From the IMG/VR virus record IMGVR_UViG_3300043772_002998, positions 1-60,332 of that record: a stretch of 60,332 nt of DNA; one strand, 5' to 3'. Every line of letters begins with the position of its first letter. Position 1 is the first letter of the stretch. The notes under the pieces were generated by a model. The model saw only the letters and a list, made by a program, of their open reading frames with translations, had not been told where the DNA came from and made no database searches. The position numbers and the translations under genes were made by a program. This document shows positions 17,864 through 25,802 of this stretch, one piece after another. This DNA comes from a virus.

Positions 17864-18445
17864 ATGGCCCGCACGTATTCCCGCGACTCCAGCGGGCGGT
17901 TTAGTTCCACCGGCGGTGGTGGTAAATCAAGGGGGCGCGGCAGCAAGAGAGGCGATCAGCGGTCCAATGCACCGGCCAGCAAGGCAGCCGCCACCCGGGC
18001 CACCAACACCGCCCGCGCCGCGCAGCTTCGCGCCGGTGGTACGACCGCAATCGGCGGGCGGGTCAAGGCCAGGGGCTTTGCTGGCGGCGCCGGGGCTCAG
18101 CAACGCGCCGGGGGGCTCCGCAAGGCTGGTCAGACCACCCTCAAGCGCGCCAGCGGGGCTGCTGCCGGCACCCGATCCGGGCTGAAGGCTGGCGCCGCCG
18201 CTGCGGCCAAGGCTCGCATGGCTGCCGCGAAGAAGTCCGCAGGGCCCGCCAAACCCATCAAGAAGATGAGCAAAGCCCCGGTGAGCGCGGCGAAAGCCCG
18301 CTACAAAGAGCTGAGCGGCAAGGCGCGATCTAGCTCCGCCTATCGTTCCGCCAGCGAGAACCGCGCCGCCGCTGGGGCCCGTCGGAGCCTCAAGGCCATG
18401 GAACAGTCCCGCGGGGTCACCAAGAAGCGCAAGGGCAAGCGCTGA
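17864..18445 (+). CDS. Very basic Ala/Lys/Arg-rich DNA-binding-like protein
   Basis: A 193-residue protein read against all its neighbours. It is dominated by Ala, Arg, Lys, Gly and Ser, like histone H1 or packaged phage internal proteins. The N-terminus (YSRDSSGRFSSTGGGG) is nearly the same as that of the 22259-23146 protein. The C-terminal part has KKMSKAPVSAAKARYKELSG and ends in KKRKGKR. I infer non-specific DNA binding, perhaps inside the head. The start at 17864 is chosen because of this shared N-terminus. Confidence 0.75.
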   Translation: MARTYSRDSSGRFSSTGGGGKSRGRGSKRGDQRSNAPASKAAATRATNTARAAQLRAGGTTAIGGRVKARGFAGGAGAQQRAGGLRKAGQTTLKRASGAAAGTRSGLKAGAAAAAKARMAAAKKSAGPAKPIKKMSKAPVSAAKARYKELSGKARSSSAYRSASENRAAAGARRSLKAMEQSRGVTKKRKGKR

Positions 18446-18481
18446 TCCATCCCCAAGCCCCGGGGCCTTCCCCGGGGCGCC

Positions 18482-18916
18482 CTAGGGCTCGATCACCAAC
18501 GGCGCCTGCCACGTCAACGCCCGCTGCTCCAGCCCCGTAGTCAGGTCCGGCACGGTGGAATCTGCCGATCGGCACCCGGGCAGCAACAGCTGAATCCGTC
18601 GCACCGCCGCCTGTAGGTGATACGGGCCCCCTGGGGTCTCCGTTTCCCATTGCGTCGCCGCCATCCGCATCGTCGGGTTGACGATCACCTCACCCGTAGC
18701 GCACACCTGAGGATCATCGGACGTGAGGCGAAAAATGACGATCTCCACCCCCCGCACGACGGTGGTGGGCTCTTCCTGCGCCTGATTGATGAACTGCCGC
18801 GACAGCGCCGGCAGGGTGGTGCCATCCGAGTATAGGTACGTCCCGAGCATGCTCGCCAGGGTGGCATCAGCCGCCAGCAGGTCATAGACAGCTTCGGTGG
18901 TGGTGGGCAGCGTCAT
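18482..18916 (-). CDS. Minor tail or tail-terminator-like protein
   Basis: A 144-residue protein (TTTEAVYDLLAADATLASMLG opening). The pattern of a short helix that samples a time-series-like AVYDLLxxDxTLxxxLG is typical of tail completion and terminator proteins. It lies between the tail genes and overlaps the small basic gene by one start/stop (ATGA). Confidence 0.6.
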   Translation of the reverse strand: MTLPTTTEAVYDLLAADATLASMLGTYLYSDGTTLPALSRQFINQAQEEPTTVVRGVEIVIFRLTSDDPQVCATGEVIVNPTMRMAATQWETETPGGPYHLQAAVRRIQLLLPGCRSADSTVPDLTTGLEQRALTWQAPLVIEP

Positions 18917-19056
18917 CAGCCAAGGATGCGGCGGGGCTTGGCCTTAGGCTTGGGCTTTGCCATTGCGGTAGTCTTGAATGAAACCGCTCCCTTGCCGGCG
19001 GTCTTGGATGGCTTCTTGCCCTTGCTAGATGCTTTTGCCGTTGGGCTTGCCATCAT
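18916..19056 (-). CDS. Tiny Lys/Pro-rich basic protein
   Basis: A 46-residue protein (MMASPTAKASSKGKK opening, ending KPKPKAKPRRILG) with very high lysine content. It starts at 19056, or at 19053 with one Met less. A GGAAAGCTAG motif lies 32 bases upstream. It is one of four small basic proteins in this region that each follow a copy of the motif. Confidence 0.6.
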   Translation of the reverse strand: MMASPTAKASSKGKKPSKTAGKGAVSFKTTAMAKPKPKAKPRRILG

Positions 19057-19078
19057 CGAGTCCCGATAGGATCCGATC

Positions 19079-19088
19079 CTAGCTTTCC
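19079..19088 (-). promoter_or_regulatory. GGAAAGCTAG late motif before 19056 gene
   Basis: GGAAAGCTAG on the minus strand, 32 bases before ATG 19056 and downstream of the major tail protein gene. Confidence 0.55.
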
Positions 19089-19167
19089 TTCCCAGCAAAA
19101 AGGCGCCCCTCCCGAGGCGCCTGGTTCCCGACTAAAGATTGAGCCCAATCTCAATCCTCGCCCAAGA

Positions 19168-20019
19168 TCATAACCCGGTATTGTCCGGGATGGTGCGCAG
19201 GGGGCCGATCACGCCGAGCGTTCCGGTGAACTTCTGCAACGATCCGCTTTCGCCATCCTCCGAGATGTTGATCCGGCCAAAACCGATCTGTGCTTCGGTG
19301 GAACCGGCCGGACCTTGTCGCAGGAACTTAACCACCAGGCCAGGGCTCACGCTTCGCTCACTGCACATCAGCAGGATCTTCCACGTGTAGGACTTGCGGT
19401 CAACCAATCCGCTCAGGTTATACGAGAAGCTATTGCTACTCGCAATGGTGATCATGTTACCGGAATCCTCCGGGTCCAAGGTCATTGCCTGATCAGTTTG
19501 GGTGTCGCCGGACATTGGGATGCCGGTAAGACCCATGATGCGGATGGGCTTATCGGTGCCATCCAGTTTGAGGGCACCTTTGCCTACGGTGCCGGTATCA
19601 GCGCCGCTCGTGATGGTCGGGCCGGTGTTGGCGTAGGTGAAGGTTTTAGCTACCGCGTCGATGGACGCCACGACGAAAGTACCGTTGACGCTGACATTGG
19701 TGACGGCAGCAACCTGCACGACGTCACCAATCACCAGTCCATGGGTGACGGCCGTGGTGATGGTGACCACGTTCGCGGCACGGGCTACGTTTGAGATTGC
19801 GAGTTCAGTCTTGTTGACGAACGCCGCGAAAGGCTTGGTGAGGGTGCCAACGCCGCTCCAGTCCACCTTCCCGCGGCCCTGCAGGGCGTCGGCGGTGTTG
19901 ATGAATCCGGTCAGGTTGGTGCGGGCGGTTTCCAGTTGGTCGTAGTCGACAGCGCTCGCCAGCATGGGCACCATGTGGGTGAGCACGTCGACGGTCGCCC
20001 CATAAGCGGCGCTAGCCAT
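19168..20019 (-). CDS. Major tail tube protein with Ig-like insert
   Basis: A 283-residue protein in the standard place for the tail tube subunit, between the chaperones and the tape measure. The tube fold is suggested by the N-terminal part and the end (LLMCSERSVSPGLVVKFLR, SLQKFTGTLGVIGPL). Residues about 75-150 are an extra beta domain (ISNVARAANVVTITTAVTHGL, VNGTFVVASIDAVAKTFTY), related to one in the 10148-10849 tail protein. A late motif lies 39 bases before ATG 20019. Confidence 0.85.
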   Translation of the reverse strand: MASAAYGATVDVLTHMVPMLASAVDYDQLETARTNLTGFINTADALQGRGKVDWSGVGTLTKPFAAFVNKTELAISNVARAANVVTITTAVTHGLVIGDVVQVAAVTNVSVNGTFVVASIDAVAKTFTYANTGPTITSGADTGTVGKGALKLDGTDKPIRIMGLTGIPMSGDTQTDQAMTLDPEDSGNMITIASSNSFSYNLSGLVDRKSYTWKILLMCSERSVSPGLVVKFLRQGPAGSTEAQIGFGRINISEDGESGSLQKFTGTLGVIGPLRTIPDNTGL

Positions 20020-20048
20020 GATTCAGTCCCGTGGGGGTGATACTGTGC

Positions 20049-20058
20049 TTAGCTTTCC
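20049..20058 (-). promoter_or_regulatory. GGAAAGCTAA late motif before major tail protein
   Basis: GGAAAGCTAAG on the minus strand, 39 bases before ATG 20019 and just after the GT chaperone stop. Confidence 0.6.
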
Positions 20059-20065
20059 GCAGGTT

Positions 20066-21294
20066 CTACCGGACAATCGGTAGCGTTACGCCTTCGCGGG
20101 CGAACAAGAACGCTCCGGGGGCGGTGAGGGATGATGGGATCAGTAGATCGACTGATTCGCCTTCCTCGGACCATAGGGTGCGTCGCTGGCCGATGGCCTT
20201 CCGATCGGCGATCAGGAACCCGCACCAGTGCTCACCATCCGCCCGCCATGGGGCGAGGATGAGAACGTCATCAGCGGCCCAGCAGAGGCGCGCTGGCGCC
20301 TTGTGGCCCTCGCCGGCCTGTTCCAGGGCCTCACACCATGGCCCGATCGCCCAGCCGGGCATCAGATCGCGCGCTACCAATGCCAGCAGGGCGGCACCAG
20401 CGGCAGCCGGCGGCAGGGGAGCTTCGGTGCGATCGGCGAAGAAACAGAAGTCATTCAGCTCAAAGGGCTTGCTGCGTTGCTTGCGGTCGCGGTTGGCTTC
20501 CGCCTGCAGCCATGCCAGCTGGGCGGTACTCAGCTCCGCGGCGTGGAGCGCTTCGCGACGGCTGCGGTGGCCCCTCTCGATCGCCTGGATGATGTAGCTG
20601 GCAGGGAGCTTCCCGAATCGTTCCCGGCTGGCGTCGGGGTCGGCAGGGTAGAAGAATCGGAACTGCCAGTAGAGTTCTCCCCAGTCGGGTCGGGGAGCGG
20701 TAAGGGTTCCGGCTGCAGCTTTCCCAAGTCGGCCTCCAGCTGCGCCAGCTGTTCCTTCGGATCGGCGGGAGGATTCATCGCCATTTCTTCCAGCCAGGCA
20801 ACATCAGCAATGGCGCGTTGCAGGGTCGTCGGCAGCTCGCGGCTGTCGGCATCGGTCCATTCGCTGCAGCCCTCCAGCCGGCGCACCATAGCGGTCACGC
20901 GCCGTACGTTCTGATCTGCCGCTAGCCGCTTGTTCAGGTGGATCAGCGGGGTAGTGATCTGCCAATGGCGGATCTTCAGGTCCTGGTCTTCCTCGGAAAG
21001 GGGCTGGCCGATGCCAAACATACTGGCGACGATCCGCACCAGTGCATTTTGCGCTTCGACCGGTGAGATACCGGCGGCAGTAGCCAGGTCCACCGCTGCA
21101 GCACAGTTCTCTGTGTACTGGCGGTTTTCAGGATCGATCTCGCCGATGATCGCTGCCTCTTCGCCGGTGATCCATCCGTAGAGCGGGATCTGCAGGGTGC
21201 CGACGCGGTCATCCCCTACAGTGGCGAACGGCTCTTTGGGTTCCGCTGGCTTGACGATGAAGGGCAGCGGTTTGATCATTTGACGGTGCGCCAT
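20066..21294 (-). CDS. Tail assembly chaperone, frameshift product (GT-like)
   Basis: The second frame is open from 20803 to 20066 and has no credible start of its own. It encodes a plausible T domain (YWQFRFFYPADPDASRERFG, QLAWLQAEANRDRKQ, LFAREGVTLPIVR end). A slip of one base back at GGGAAAG (20719-20725) joins the first 192 residues of the G frame to 217 residues of this frame, about 409 in all. This is the classical GT fusion that binds the tape measure and recruits tail tube subunits. Confidence 0.8.
20530..21294 (-). CDS. Tail assembly chaperone, short form (G-like)
   Basis: A 254-residue protein made when ribosomes stay in frame. It has a helical N-terminal part (VDLATAAGISPVEAQNALVRIV) and a low-complexity Ser/Thr/Pro/Arg end after the slippery site. 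It lies between the head-tail connectors and the tail tube gene, as in lambda and most siphophages. It acts in the cytoplasm, coating the tape measure during tail assembly. Confidence 0.8.
   Translation of the reverse strand: MAHRQMIKPLPFIVKPAEPKEPFATVGDDRVGTLQIPLYGWITGEEAAIIGEIDPENRQYTENCAAAVDLATAAGISPVEAQNALVRIVASMFGIGQPLSEEDQDLKIRHWQITTPLIHLNKRLAADQNVRRVTAMVRRLEGCSEWTDADSRELPTTLQRAIADVAWLEEMAMNPPADPKEQLAQLEADLGKLQPEPLPLPDPTGENSTGSSDSSTLPTPTPAGNDSGSSLPATSSRRSRGATAAVAKRSTPRS
20719..20725 (-). promoter_or_regulatory. Programmed -1 frameshift site GGGAAAG
   Basis: Read on the minus strand in the G frame this is G GGA AAG, the same heptamer used in lambda G/GT. A hairpin CTCCCC/GGGGAG at 20677-20697, about 22 bases downstream, could stimulate slipping. 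The overlap of the two open frames is 20530-20803. Confidence 0.8.
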
Positions 21295-21782
21295 GCGTGC
21301 TGGAAGTTTACCCGAAACGTTTGTTGGATCGGGAAAACAGGGACTCCTGAGTATGGCACGAGACCAAGGGGAGCGGTGACAAACGGCCGGGCAGGCAGGT
21401 AGACCCGTTGCCGGGTCTTGTCACCCCATGGGTAGATGTAGGCGCCGTTGTGGACTGCGGTGCCGTAGTTGAGGGAGAACCGGAAGGTGGCGAGGGTGCC
21501 GGTAACGGTCATGCTGCCCGAGGCGCGCAACAGGCCCGTATCGACGATATTCCGGGGGCTGCCGACGGCCGTACCCTTGGTGCGGGAGCCGTCTTTGCGG
21601 TAGGTGCCGCCGCGGTAGGTGATGCGGCCCGGGGTCCACCGCCATACCGGGCTGCCCATCGTGTCGAGGATGTGTTCCCACGCCTGATCAAAGGTGATCC
21701 GGGCGGCCTGGTTGGCGGCAGCCTGCACACGCCGCGAGAATGCGGCATCCACGGTTACGCGGGTGCGGACAGTGGCTCTCAT
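21276..21782 (-). CDS. Head-tail joining protein (HK97 gp10-like)
   Basis: A 168-residue basic protein with an N-terminal helix (AAFSRRVQAAANQAARITFDQAWEHI) and a C-terminal beta part with YGTAVHNGAYIYPWG, a pattern of the gp10-like tail completion family (YAxxVHxG). It overlaps the chaperone gene start and the connector gene before it. Confidence 0.7.
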   Translation of the reverse strand: MRATVRTRVTVDAAFSRRVQAAANQAARITFDQAWEHILDTMGSPVWRWTPGRITYRGGTYRKDGSRTKGTAVGSPRNIVDTGLLRASGSMTVTGTLATFRFSLNYGTAVHNGAYIYPWGDKTRQRVYLPARPFVTAPLGLVPYSGVPVFPIQQTFRVNFQHAWRTVK

Positions 21783-22255
21783 CTGCCGTCCGCGAAGACG
21801 CCGGTGAACTCATCCCCAGCGGCAGCCCGCACGATGGCATCAATCCCGCCGGTGCCCGAGAGCGTGCCGATGGTGAACCACCCGCGGCGGCCATTGGTGA
21901 CAACCGGCAGCTCGCTCAGGGGCCCCTCCCATGCTTCCATGCGGATGCCGGCGACAAGGCCCGGGGGGCGCAGGCCGGTATCGGTCCAGGTCCAGGAGCT
22001 GCCGGCATCCAGCCAGGATGCGCCCGCAGGCAGCACCGCCCATCGGGTGATGTTGCCTTCCATGTTCTGCGACCCGATGTCAATACCGCCGGCATCGGCG
22101 CCAGCAGGGCCCGATGGTGTGGCGTCGATGTAGCACTCAACCACCACAAGGCGCGTACTGGCGGGCACCGGGCCATCGCGTAGGTTGACCGGCTTGGCGG
22201 TCGGGTCACGCCATAACAGGCGCAGGCTGGCGAACGGGGCGAAGGGGGTGGGCAT
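21779..22255 (-). CDS. Head-tail connector or minor structural protein
   Basis: A 158-residue beta-rich protein (RLVVVECYIDATPSGPAGAD; IRMEAWEGPLSELP). Position between the basic protein gene and the gp10-like gene suggests a head closure or connector role. No firm family motif is visible. Confidence 0.6.
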   Translation of the reverse strand: MPTPFAPFASLRLLWRDPTAKPVNLRDGPVPASTRLVVVECYIDATPSGPAGADAGGIDIGSQNMEGNITRWAVLPAGASWLDAGSSWTWTDTGLRPPGLVAGIRMEAWEGPLSELPVVTNGRRGWFTIGTLSGTGGIDAIVRAAAGDEFTGVFADGR

Positions 22256-22258
22256 GGG

Positions 22259-23146
22259 TCAGCGGTATCTATTCCTAGTATTGATTTCCATTCTCTTATT
22301 GGCATTCCCGACAACATCAAGCGCTTTGCGCCTTACGCTAAGGCTTTTCTCGGCTTTGGCGATTTGGCGCCTAATGGATTGAAAATTAGCCTCCATGGTT
22401 TTGGTTATCGCCTTTCCTTGCGCCTTGCGCTCTTTCGCTTGATTCTGCATCTTTATCGCTTTTGCTGTTAGCGCATTTTTGCTCCTTTCAATGCTTGTCC
22501 CCTCTCTGAAATTGGCATCGGCCCTCTTGGCCCTGCGAGTCATCGCATTCTCTGCTGCGTAGTATTTTGGTGAATACCTTGTTACAGAAAGGGGCTCGGT
22601 TCTGTCGGATGTCATCTGACGCGCTGCTTTGCGCTCCGCTCGCAAGGCCCCGGCCCTCTGCACGTCAGCCAGTGCCGTGTTCTTCTCTCTGGCTCGATCC
22701 TTGCCCCGCATTCTCAACCGTTCCTGCGGTGTCGCAATTTGTCCGGCTTTGTTGTATTTGTAGTAATCAGACGTTGCTGCCGGAGTTTTGGATGCCGGAG
22801 CCCTGCCCTTTCCGGTAAGTCCAGCGCGACCGCCAGCTTTCGCTTTTACCCTTGCCTCCATCGCTCCGGGCTTCAATCCCTTCGGCTTGGCAATCGTCCC
22901 TGCCCGCTGGCCCTTAATCTTCGCCGTCTGCGTCGCCCGCAGCTTACCGCTCGCCGTCCGCAACCTGCCGCCCCGGGCCGTCGCACCATCACCCGTGCCA
23001 GTGATCCGCCCCGCATTGTTTCGCGTCAGCCGATTCGTTCCCCTCTTGACCCGTTGCGCCGGTGGTCGCGCTGCCCTCGTGGTACCGCTTGACGAAAACC
23101 GCCCGCTGGCATCCCTGCTGTACTGCCTGCGACCACCTCGCGCCAT
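22259..23146 (-). CDS. Large basic protein related to 17864-18445
   Basis: A 295-residue, Arg/Lys/Ala-rich protein that begins with QYSRDASGRFSSSGTTRA, matching the N-terminus of the 17864-18445 product. Residues 30-130 are disordered and basic. Residues 130-295 are mostly helical with tyrosines (DYYKYNKAGQIATPQERLR). I infer DNA binding or packaging with the genome. A late motif lies 31 bases before ATG 23146. Confidence 0.75.
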   Translation of the reverse strand: MARGGRRQYSRDASGRFSSSGTTRAARPPAQRVKRGTNRLTRNNAGRITGTGDGATARGGRLRTASGKLRATQTAKIKGQRAGTIAKPKGLKPGAMEARVKAKAGGRAGLTGKGRAPASKTPAATSDYYKYNKAGQIATPQERLRMRGKDRAREKNTALADVQRAGALRAERKAARQMTSDRTEPLSVTRYSPKYYAAENAMTRRAKRADANFREGTSIERSKNALTAKAIKMQNQAKERKAQGKAITKTMEANFQSIRRQIAKAEKSLSVRRKALDVVGNANKRMEINTRNRYR

Positions 23147-23167
23147 GAGTTGCTACCTATCTGTGCT

Positions 23168-23177
23168 CTAAGGTTTC
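23168..23177 (-). promoter_or_regulatory. GGAAACCTTA late motif overlapping a stop codon
   Basis: CGGAAACCTTAG forms the last codons and stop of the 23168-23368 gene (Arg-Lys-Pro-stop). It lies 31 bases before ATG 23146. Confidence 0.55.
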
Positions 23178-23368
23178 CGCGCCTTCTTCTTCCCCTTCTT
23201 CGCCACCATCGCCGCTTCCGACAACGCGATAGCCACCGCCTGCTTACGGCTCTTGACCTTCCCGCCCTTCCCCGGGCCCGGCTTGCCGGTGTGCAGCGTG
23301 CCCATCTTGAACTCGTGCATCACGGCCGCCACCTTCTTTTGCGCAGCGGTCGGCTTCTTGGCGGCCAT
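23168..23368 (-). CDS. DUF6496-like small basic protein
   Basis: A 66-residue protein from ATG 23368 (a start at 23380 would add four residues). The core VMHEFKMGTLHTGKPGPGKG then KVKSRKQAVAIALSEA is the signature of a small phage and bacterial family, DUF6496. That family is rich in Lys and ends in a Lys-Arg tail. Its function is unknown. A late motif lies 31 bases before 23368. Confidence 0.8.
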   Translation of the reverse strand: MAAKKPTAAQKKVAAVMHEFKMGTLHTGKPGPGKGGKVKSRKQAVAIALSEAAMVAKKGKKKARKP

Positions 23369-23389
23369 GGAACAAGGCATCAGTTACTC

Positions 23390-23399
23390 CGAGGTTTCC
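23390..23399 (-). promoter_or_regulatory. GGAAACCTCG late motif before DUF6496 gene
   Basis: GGAAACCTCG on the minus strand, 31 bases before ATG 23368. Confidence 0.55.
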
Positions 23400-23407
23400 G
23401 CTCGCCC

Positions 23408-23950
23408 TCAGCTCCTCACCAGCCCCGAGTAGCCGAAACCGCCATTGGTGGTGGCCTGCGCATCCAACGCCAACGCATCCAGGATCCGCCATCGCAGCAT
23501 CGAAATCTCCGATCGCCGCTGCCCGTCCGCTGTGCTCGCCACCCCGCTGCCATTGCCGCCGACCCCGAACTTATACCGGACCTTGAGAACGCTGGTATCC
23601 CACGTGAGCTTGCCCGCCTGGCTCAGCTGCTGATCCCGCGTCGGGCTCGTGCCAGGGATCGGGCCCTCGTACTCCTCTGCATTCCCCAGGTGCGCCGTAC
23701 CCGCCTCCACCGCGCTCGTATGGTCCTGCTCCAACACGTCAATCTGATCCAGCCACCCCTGGATGGAAGCCACCGTAGGCGGGTAGCCCTCGGCGATCTC
23801 ATTCATCCGGCACGTCAAGATGTGCATGGCCTCGTAGTGGCCGCCCCAGCTGCAGTGCATCCTGATCAGCTCGCGATCGTCCACCGCCGCCGGTGGAGTG
23901 GCCAGCACGCTCCGCCAGAGGGCATTCAGCTCAGGCAATGGCAGGGGCAT
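23408..23950 (-). CDS. Probable head-tail connector
   Basis: A 180-residue protein starting at ATG 23950 (MPLPLPELN). It is helical with RELIRMHCSWGGHYEAMHILTC and DQQLSQAGKLTWDTSVLKVRY. It is the first gene after the head morphogenesis block and a double terminator, and has its own late motif 35 bases upstream. Position suggests an adaptor protein at the portal. No family is recognised with confidence. Confidence 0.65.
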   Translation of the reverse strand: MPLPLPELNALWRSVLATPPAAVDDRELIRMHCSWGGHYEAMHILTCRMNEIAEGYPPTVASIQGWLDQIDVLEQDHTSAVEAGTAHLGNAEEYEGPIPGTSPTRDQQLSQAGKLTWDTSVLKVRYKFGVGGNGSGVASTADGQRRSEISMLRWRILDALALDAQATTNGGFGYSGLVRS

Positions 23951-23975
23951 GGATCGATCGCACGGCCGGCTAGGT

Positions 23976-23985
23976 TGAGGTTTCC
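23976..23985 (-). promoter_or_regulatory. GGAAACCTCA late motif before 23950 gene
   Basis: GGAAACCTCA on the minus strand, 35 bases before ATG 23950 and immediately after the terminator at 24003-24034. This restarts transcription. Confidence 0.6.
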
Positions 23986-24002
23986 GGGAACACGAGCGGC
24001 CA

Positions 24003-24034
24003 TCAAAAAGGGCCCCCTGCACAGGAGCCCCTTT
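24003..24034 (-). terminator. Terminator after head morphogenesis genes
   Basis: On the minus strand AAAGGGGCTCC...GGGGGCCC forms a stem followed by TTTTTG. It ends the portal-to-24302 transcript. The stretch 24035-24173 shows no gene. Confidence 0.7.
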
Positions 24035-24173
24035 CGGTCAGTCACTACCCTAGCCGCTGCGCTCGTTTCCTAGGCCAGAGCAGCGACCGGGGCCCACCAG
24101 GGAAGGATCCTGCGTGCCCGACCCGCAAACCATATCACGGATTCCCGGGAGCGCCACCGGCTGATCCGCATGC

Positions 24174-24203
24174 AAGAAAGGGCCCCCAGAGAGCCCGTTT
24201 CTT
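24174..24203 (-). terminator. First of two hairpins after 24302 gene
   Basis: AAGAAAGGGC at 24174-24183 pairs with GCCC(G)TTTCTT at 24193-24203. The near-symmetric stem is flanked by A and T runs on both strands and may terminate in either direction. The 24204-24301 stretch holds no gene that I can support. Confidence 0.5.
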
Positions 24204-24301
24204 CAAGAACGCAGGGGGCAGGCCACGTGATCAGCACGGGCCCAGCCTTTCATGTGGAAGCTTCCCTGCCCCACTGCTTGCCCACAATATCACGCCAGCC
24301 A

Positions 24302-24664
24302 TCACCAGAACGCTTTCCCCGCCCGGCGCCGCGGACCATCCAGCCGCGACAGCCAGAACCGACTCACAGGGTCGCTCAGGTTCACCAGCATTTCCGCTAG
24401 CCCTTGCGTTTCTTCATCCCCCAGGGTGGTAGCAGCCAGCCGGAGCCCCTGCCGCACCCCCTCCTCTGATCGGGTCAGCACGCCCGCGTACAGCGACAGC
24501 AGGAGCTGCAGCCGTGGGCATAGGTTCTCGGTGGTGGACTGGGGATCCGGTTTGTCCGCCCCGGTCAGGTCCGGCTCGTACCACGTGAACTTCCAGCCAT
24601 CGCCAGTCGCGTTATCAGTCGCATCCACTGGGGCATCTTGATCGGCGACGGCTGCAGGAACCAC
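24302..24664 (-). CDS. Hypothetical head-region protein, start uncertain
   Basis: GTG 24664 gives 120 residues (GDGWKFTWYEPDLTGADKPDP, LCPRLQLLLSLYAGVLTRSEEG) that look like a real soluble protein. Upstream, a second frame starts with GTG 24732, coupled to the preceding stop. It also reads plausibly (INKSLEDQEAVSRRLAWFLQ, to 24565) before turning into nonsense. Either two overlapping genes exist or a one-base indel splits one gene of about 140 residues. Confidence 0.6.
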   Translation of the reverse strand: MVPAAVADQDAPVDATDNATGDGWKFTWYEPDLTGADKPDPQSTTENLCPRLQLLLSLYAGVLTRSEEGVRQGLRLAATTLGDEETQGLAEMLVNLSDPVSRFWLSRLDGPRRRAGKAFW

Positions 24665-24728
24665 GCAAGGCGACGGCTGACGGCTTCCTGATCTTCTAAC
24701 GATTTGTTGATTTGCGCAACCCCTTGTA

Positions 24729-25799
24729 TCACACCACCGGCAACGCCGCCGTCTTGATGCCCGGGAACTGCCGCTTTTCCGATGGCGACGGCTTGCGCAT
24801 GTGTTCTTCCAGCACCTTTGACGCCTTGTCAAAGGGCCAGCTGTTTCCCTTGGCGAATGCCTTGACGACCTCTTCCTTTGACTTTTCCCAATATGCCGTG
24901 CGCAGCAACTGATCCCTAACTTCTGGATCCTTTTCTTCCACCGCTTCGGTTGATACTGGGGCGATACTGCACACGCAACGAGGATGCTGAGTTCCAACCA
25001 ATTCACTTAGCCTGTAGATGTTGCCGTGACGACTGGCGCAATACCTACAAACGTTTTCTTTCTTCGTCGCAATCCATCGTGCATACTGATACCCATTCTG
25101 CTCCGCCCGTGTCTTCTGCGCATTGACGTAGGCATTGCTCAGCTCACTCCTGGCGATCAGTTCCGCCCGCTGCAATAGGCCCATGGACTGGGTGAGCCCC
25201 TGCGGATCCCTTGCACCCTGCAGTGCCACCCGCACATCCTTTTCGATCGCCCGGAACCCCTGGCCACGGCCCACGCCGCTGGTGACGATCTGCGTCAACC
25301 GATCACGGAAGCTCTCCACCTCCGCCCTGATGTATGCGCTGGTGGTGTTGGCGGCAGCCCTGATCGCCTCACGGTTGGGGCCCACGAACGGCGACGCCGC
25401 TACGGTGCCCGGATCAGTCAACGCCTGCAGCTGCTGCCCCAGGTCGCCGCCAGCGTTGACGGCACGCTCTAGGTCCGCCTGGTATTGCCGCGTCAGTGCC
25501 TGCAATTCCGCCGGGGCTAGGAAGCTCTGCGCGATCCTTTGCAGCTCCGTCAGCTTCCGGCTCGACTCGGCGATGCTGTAGGACCGTGGCCGCCTCACGA
25601 CACCATCGGCTGATCGTTCCGCCGGCAGCTGTGGATCCACCGCCGCCGAATACCACCGCCGCAGATCCCGCAACGTCAACCGCATCGCCCGCAGCAATGC
25701 CCGGCGCGTGTTATCGGTCGCACGATCGCCGATTGCATCCAATGCCGCCGCGTAGTCATCCGCTAGCTGCAGCTGCTGATCGCCGATCGTGATGGTCAT
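24729..25799 (-). CDS. Minor head protein (head morphogenesis, Mu F-like)
   Basis: A 356-residue protein. The C-terminal half has the family signature RAELIARSELSNAYVNAQ followed by a zinc-binding-like stretch with VCRYCASRHG and HPRCVCS (about residues 255-285). It follows the portal gene by three bases, the normal order portal then head morphogenesis protein. It is probably a few copies per virion near the portal. Confidence 0.85.
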   Translation of the reverse strand: MTITIGDQQLQLADDYAAALDAIGDRATDNTRRALLRAMRLTLRDLRRWYSAAVDPQLPAERSADGVVRRPRSYSIAESSRKLTELQRIAQSFLAPAELQALTRQYQADLERAVNAGGDLGQQLQALTDPGTVAASPFVGPNREAIRAAANTTSAYIRAEVESFRDRLTQIVTSGVGRGQGFRAIEKDVRVALQGARDPQGLTQSMGLLQRAELIARSELSNAYVNAQKTRAEQNGYQYARWIATKKENVCRYCASRHGNIYRLSELVGTQHPRCVCSIAPVSTEAVEEKDPEVRDQLLRTAYWEKSKEEVVKAFAKGNSWPFDKASKVLEEHMRKPSPSEKRQFPGIKTAALPVV

Positions 25800-25802
25800 G
25801 GG

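Noticed and set aside
20719-20727. GGGAAAGCT inside the chaperone gene as another late promoter
   Set aside because: It is within coding sequence and is fully explained as the frameshift heptamer. No start codon follows at the usual distance.
24670-25006. N-terminal half of a 234-residue minus-strand frame
   Set aside because: It overlaps the minor head gene and is Arg/Cys/Ser-rich nonsense. Only the part after 24664 looks real.
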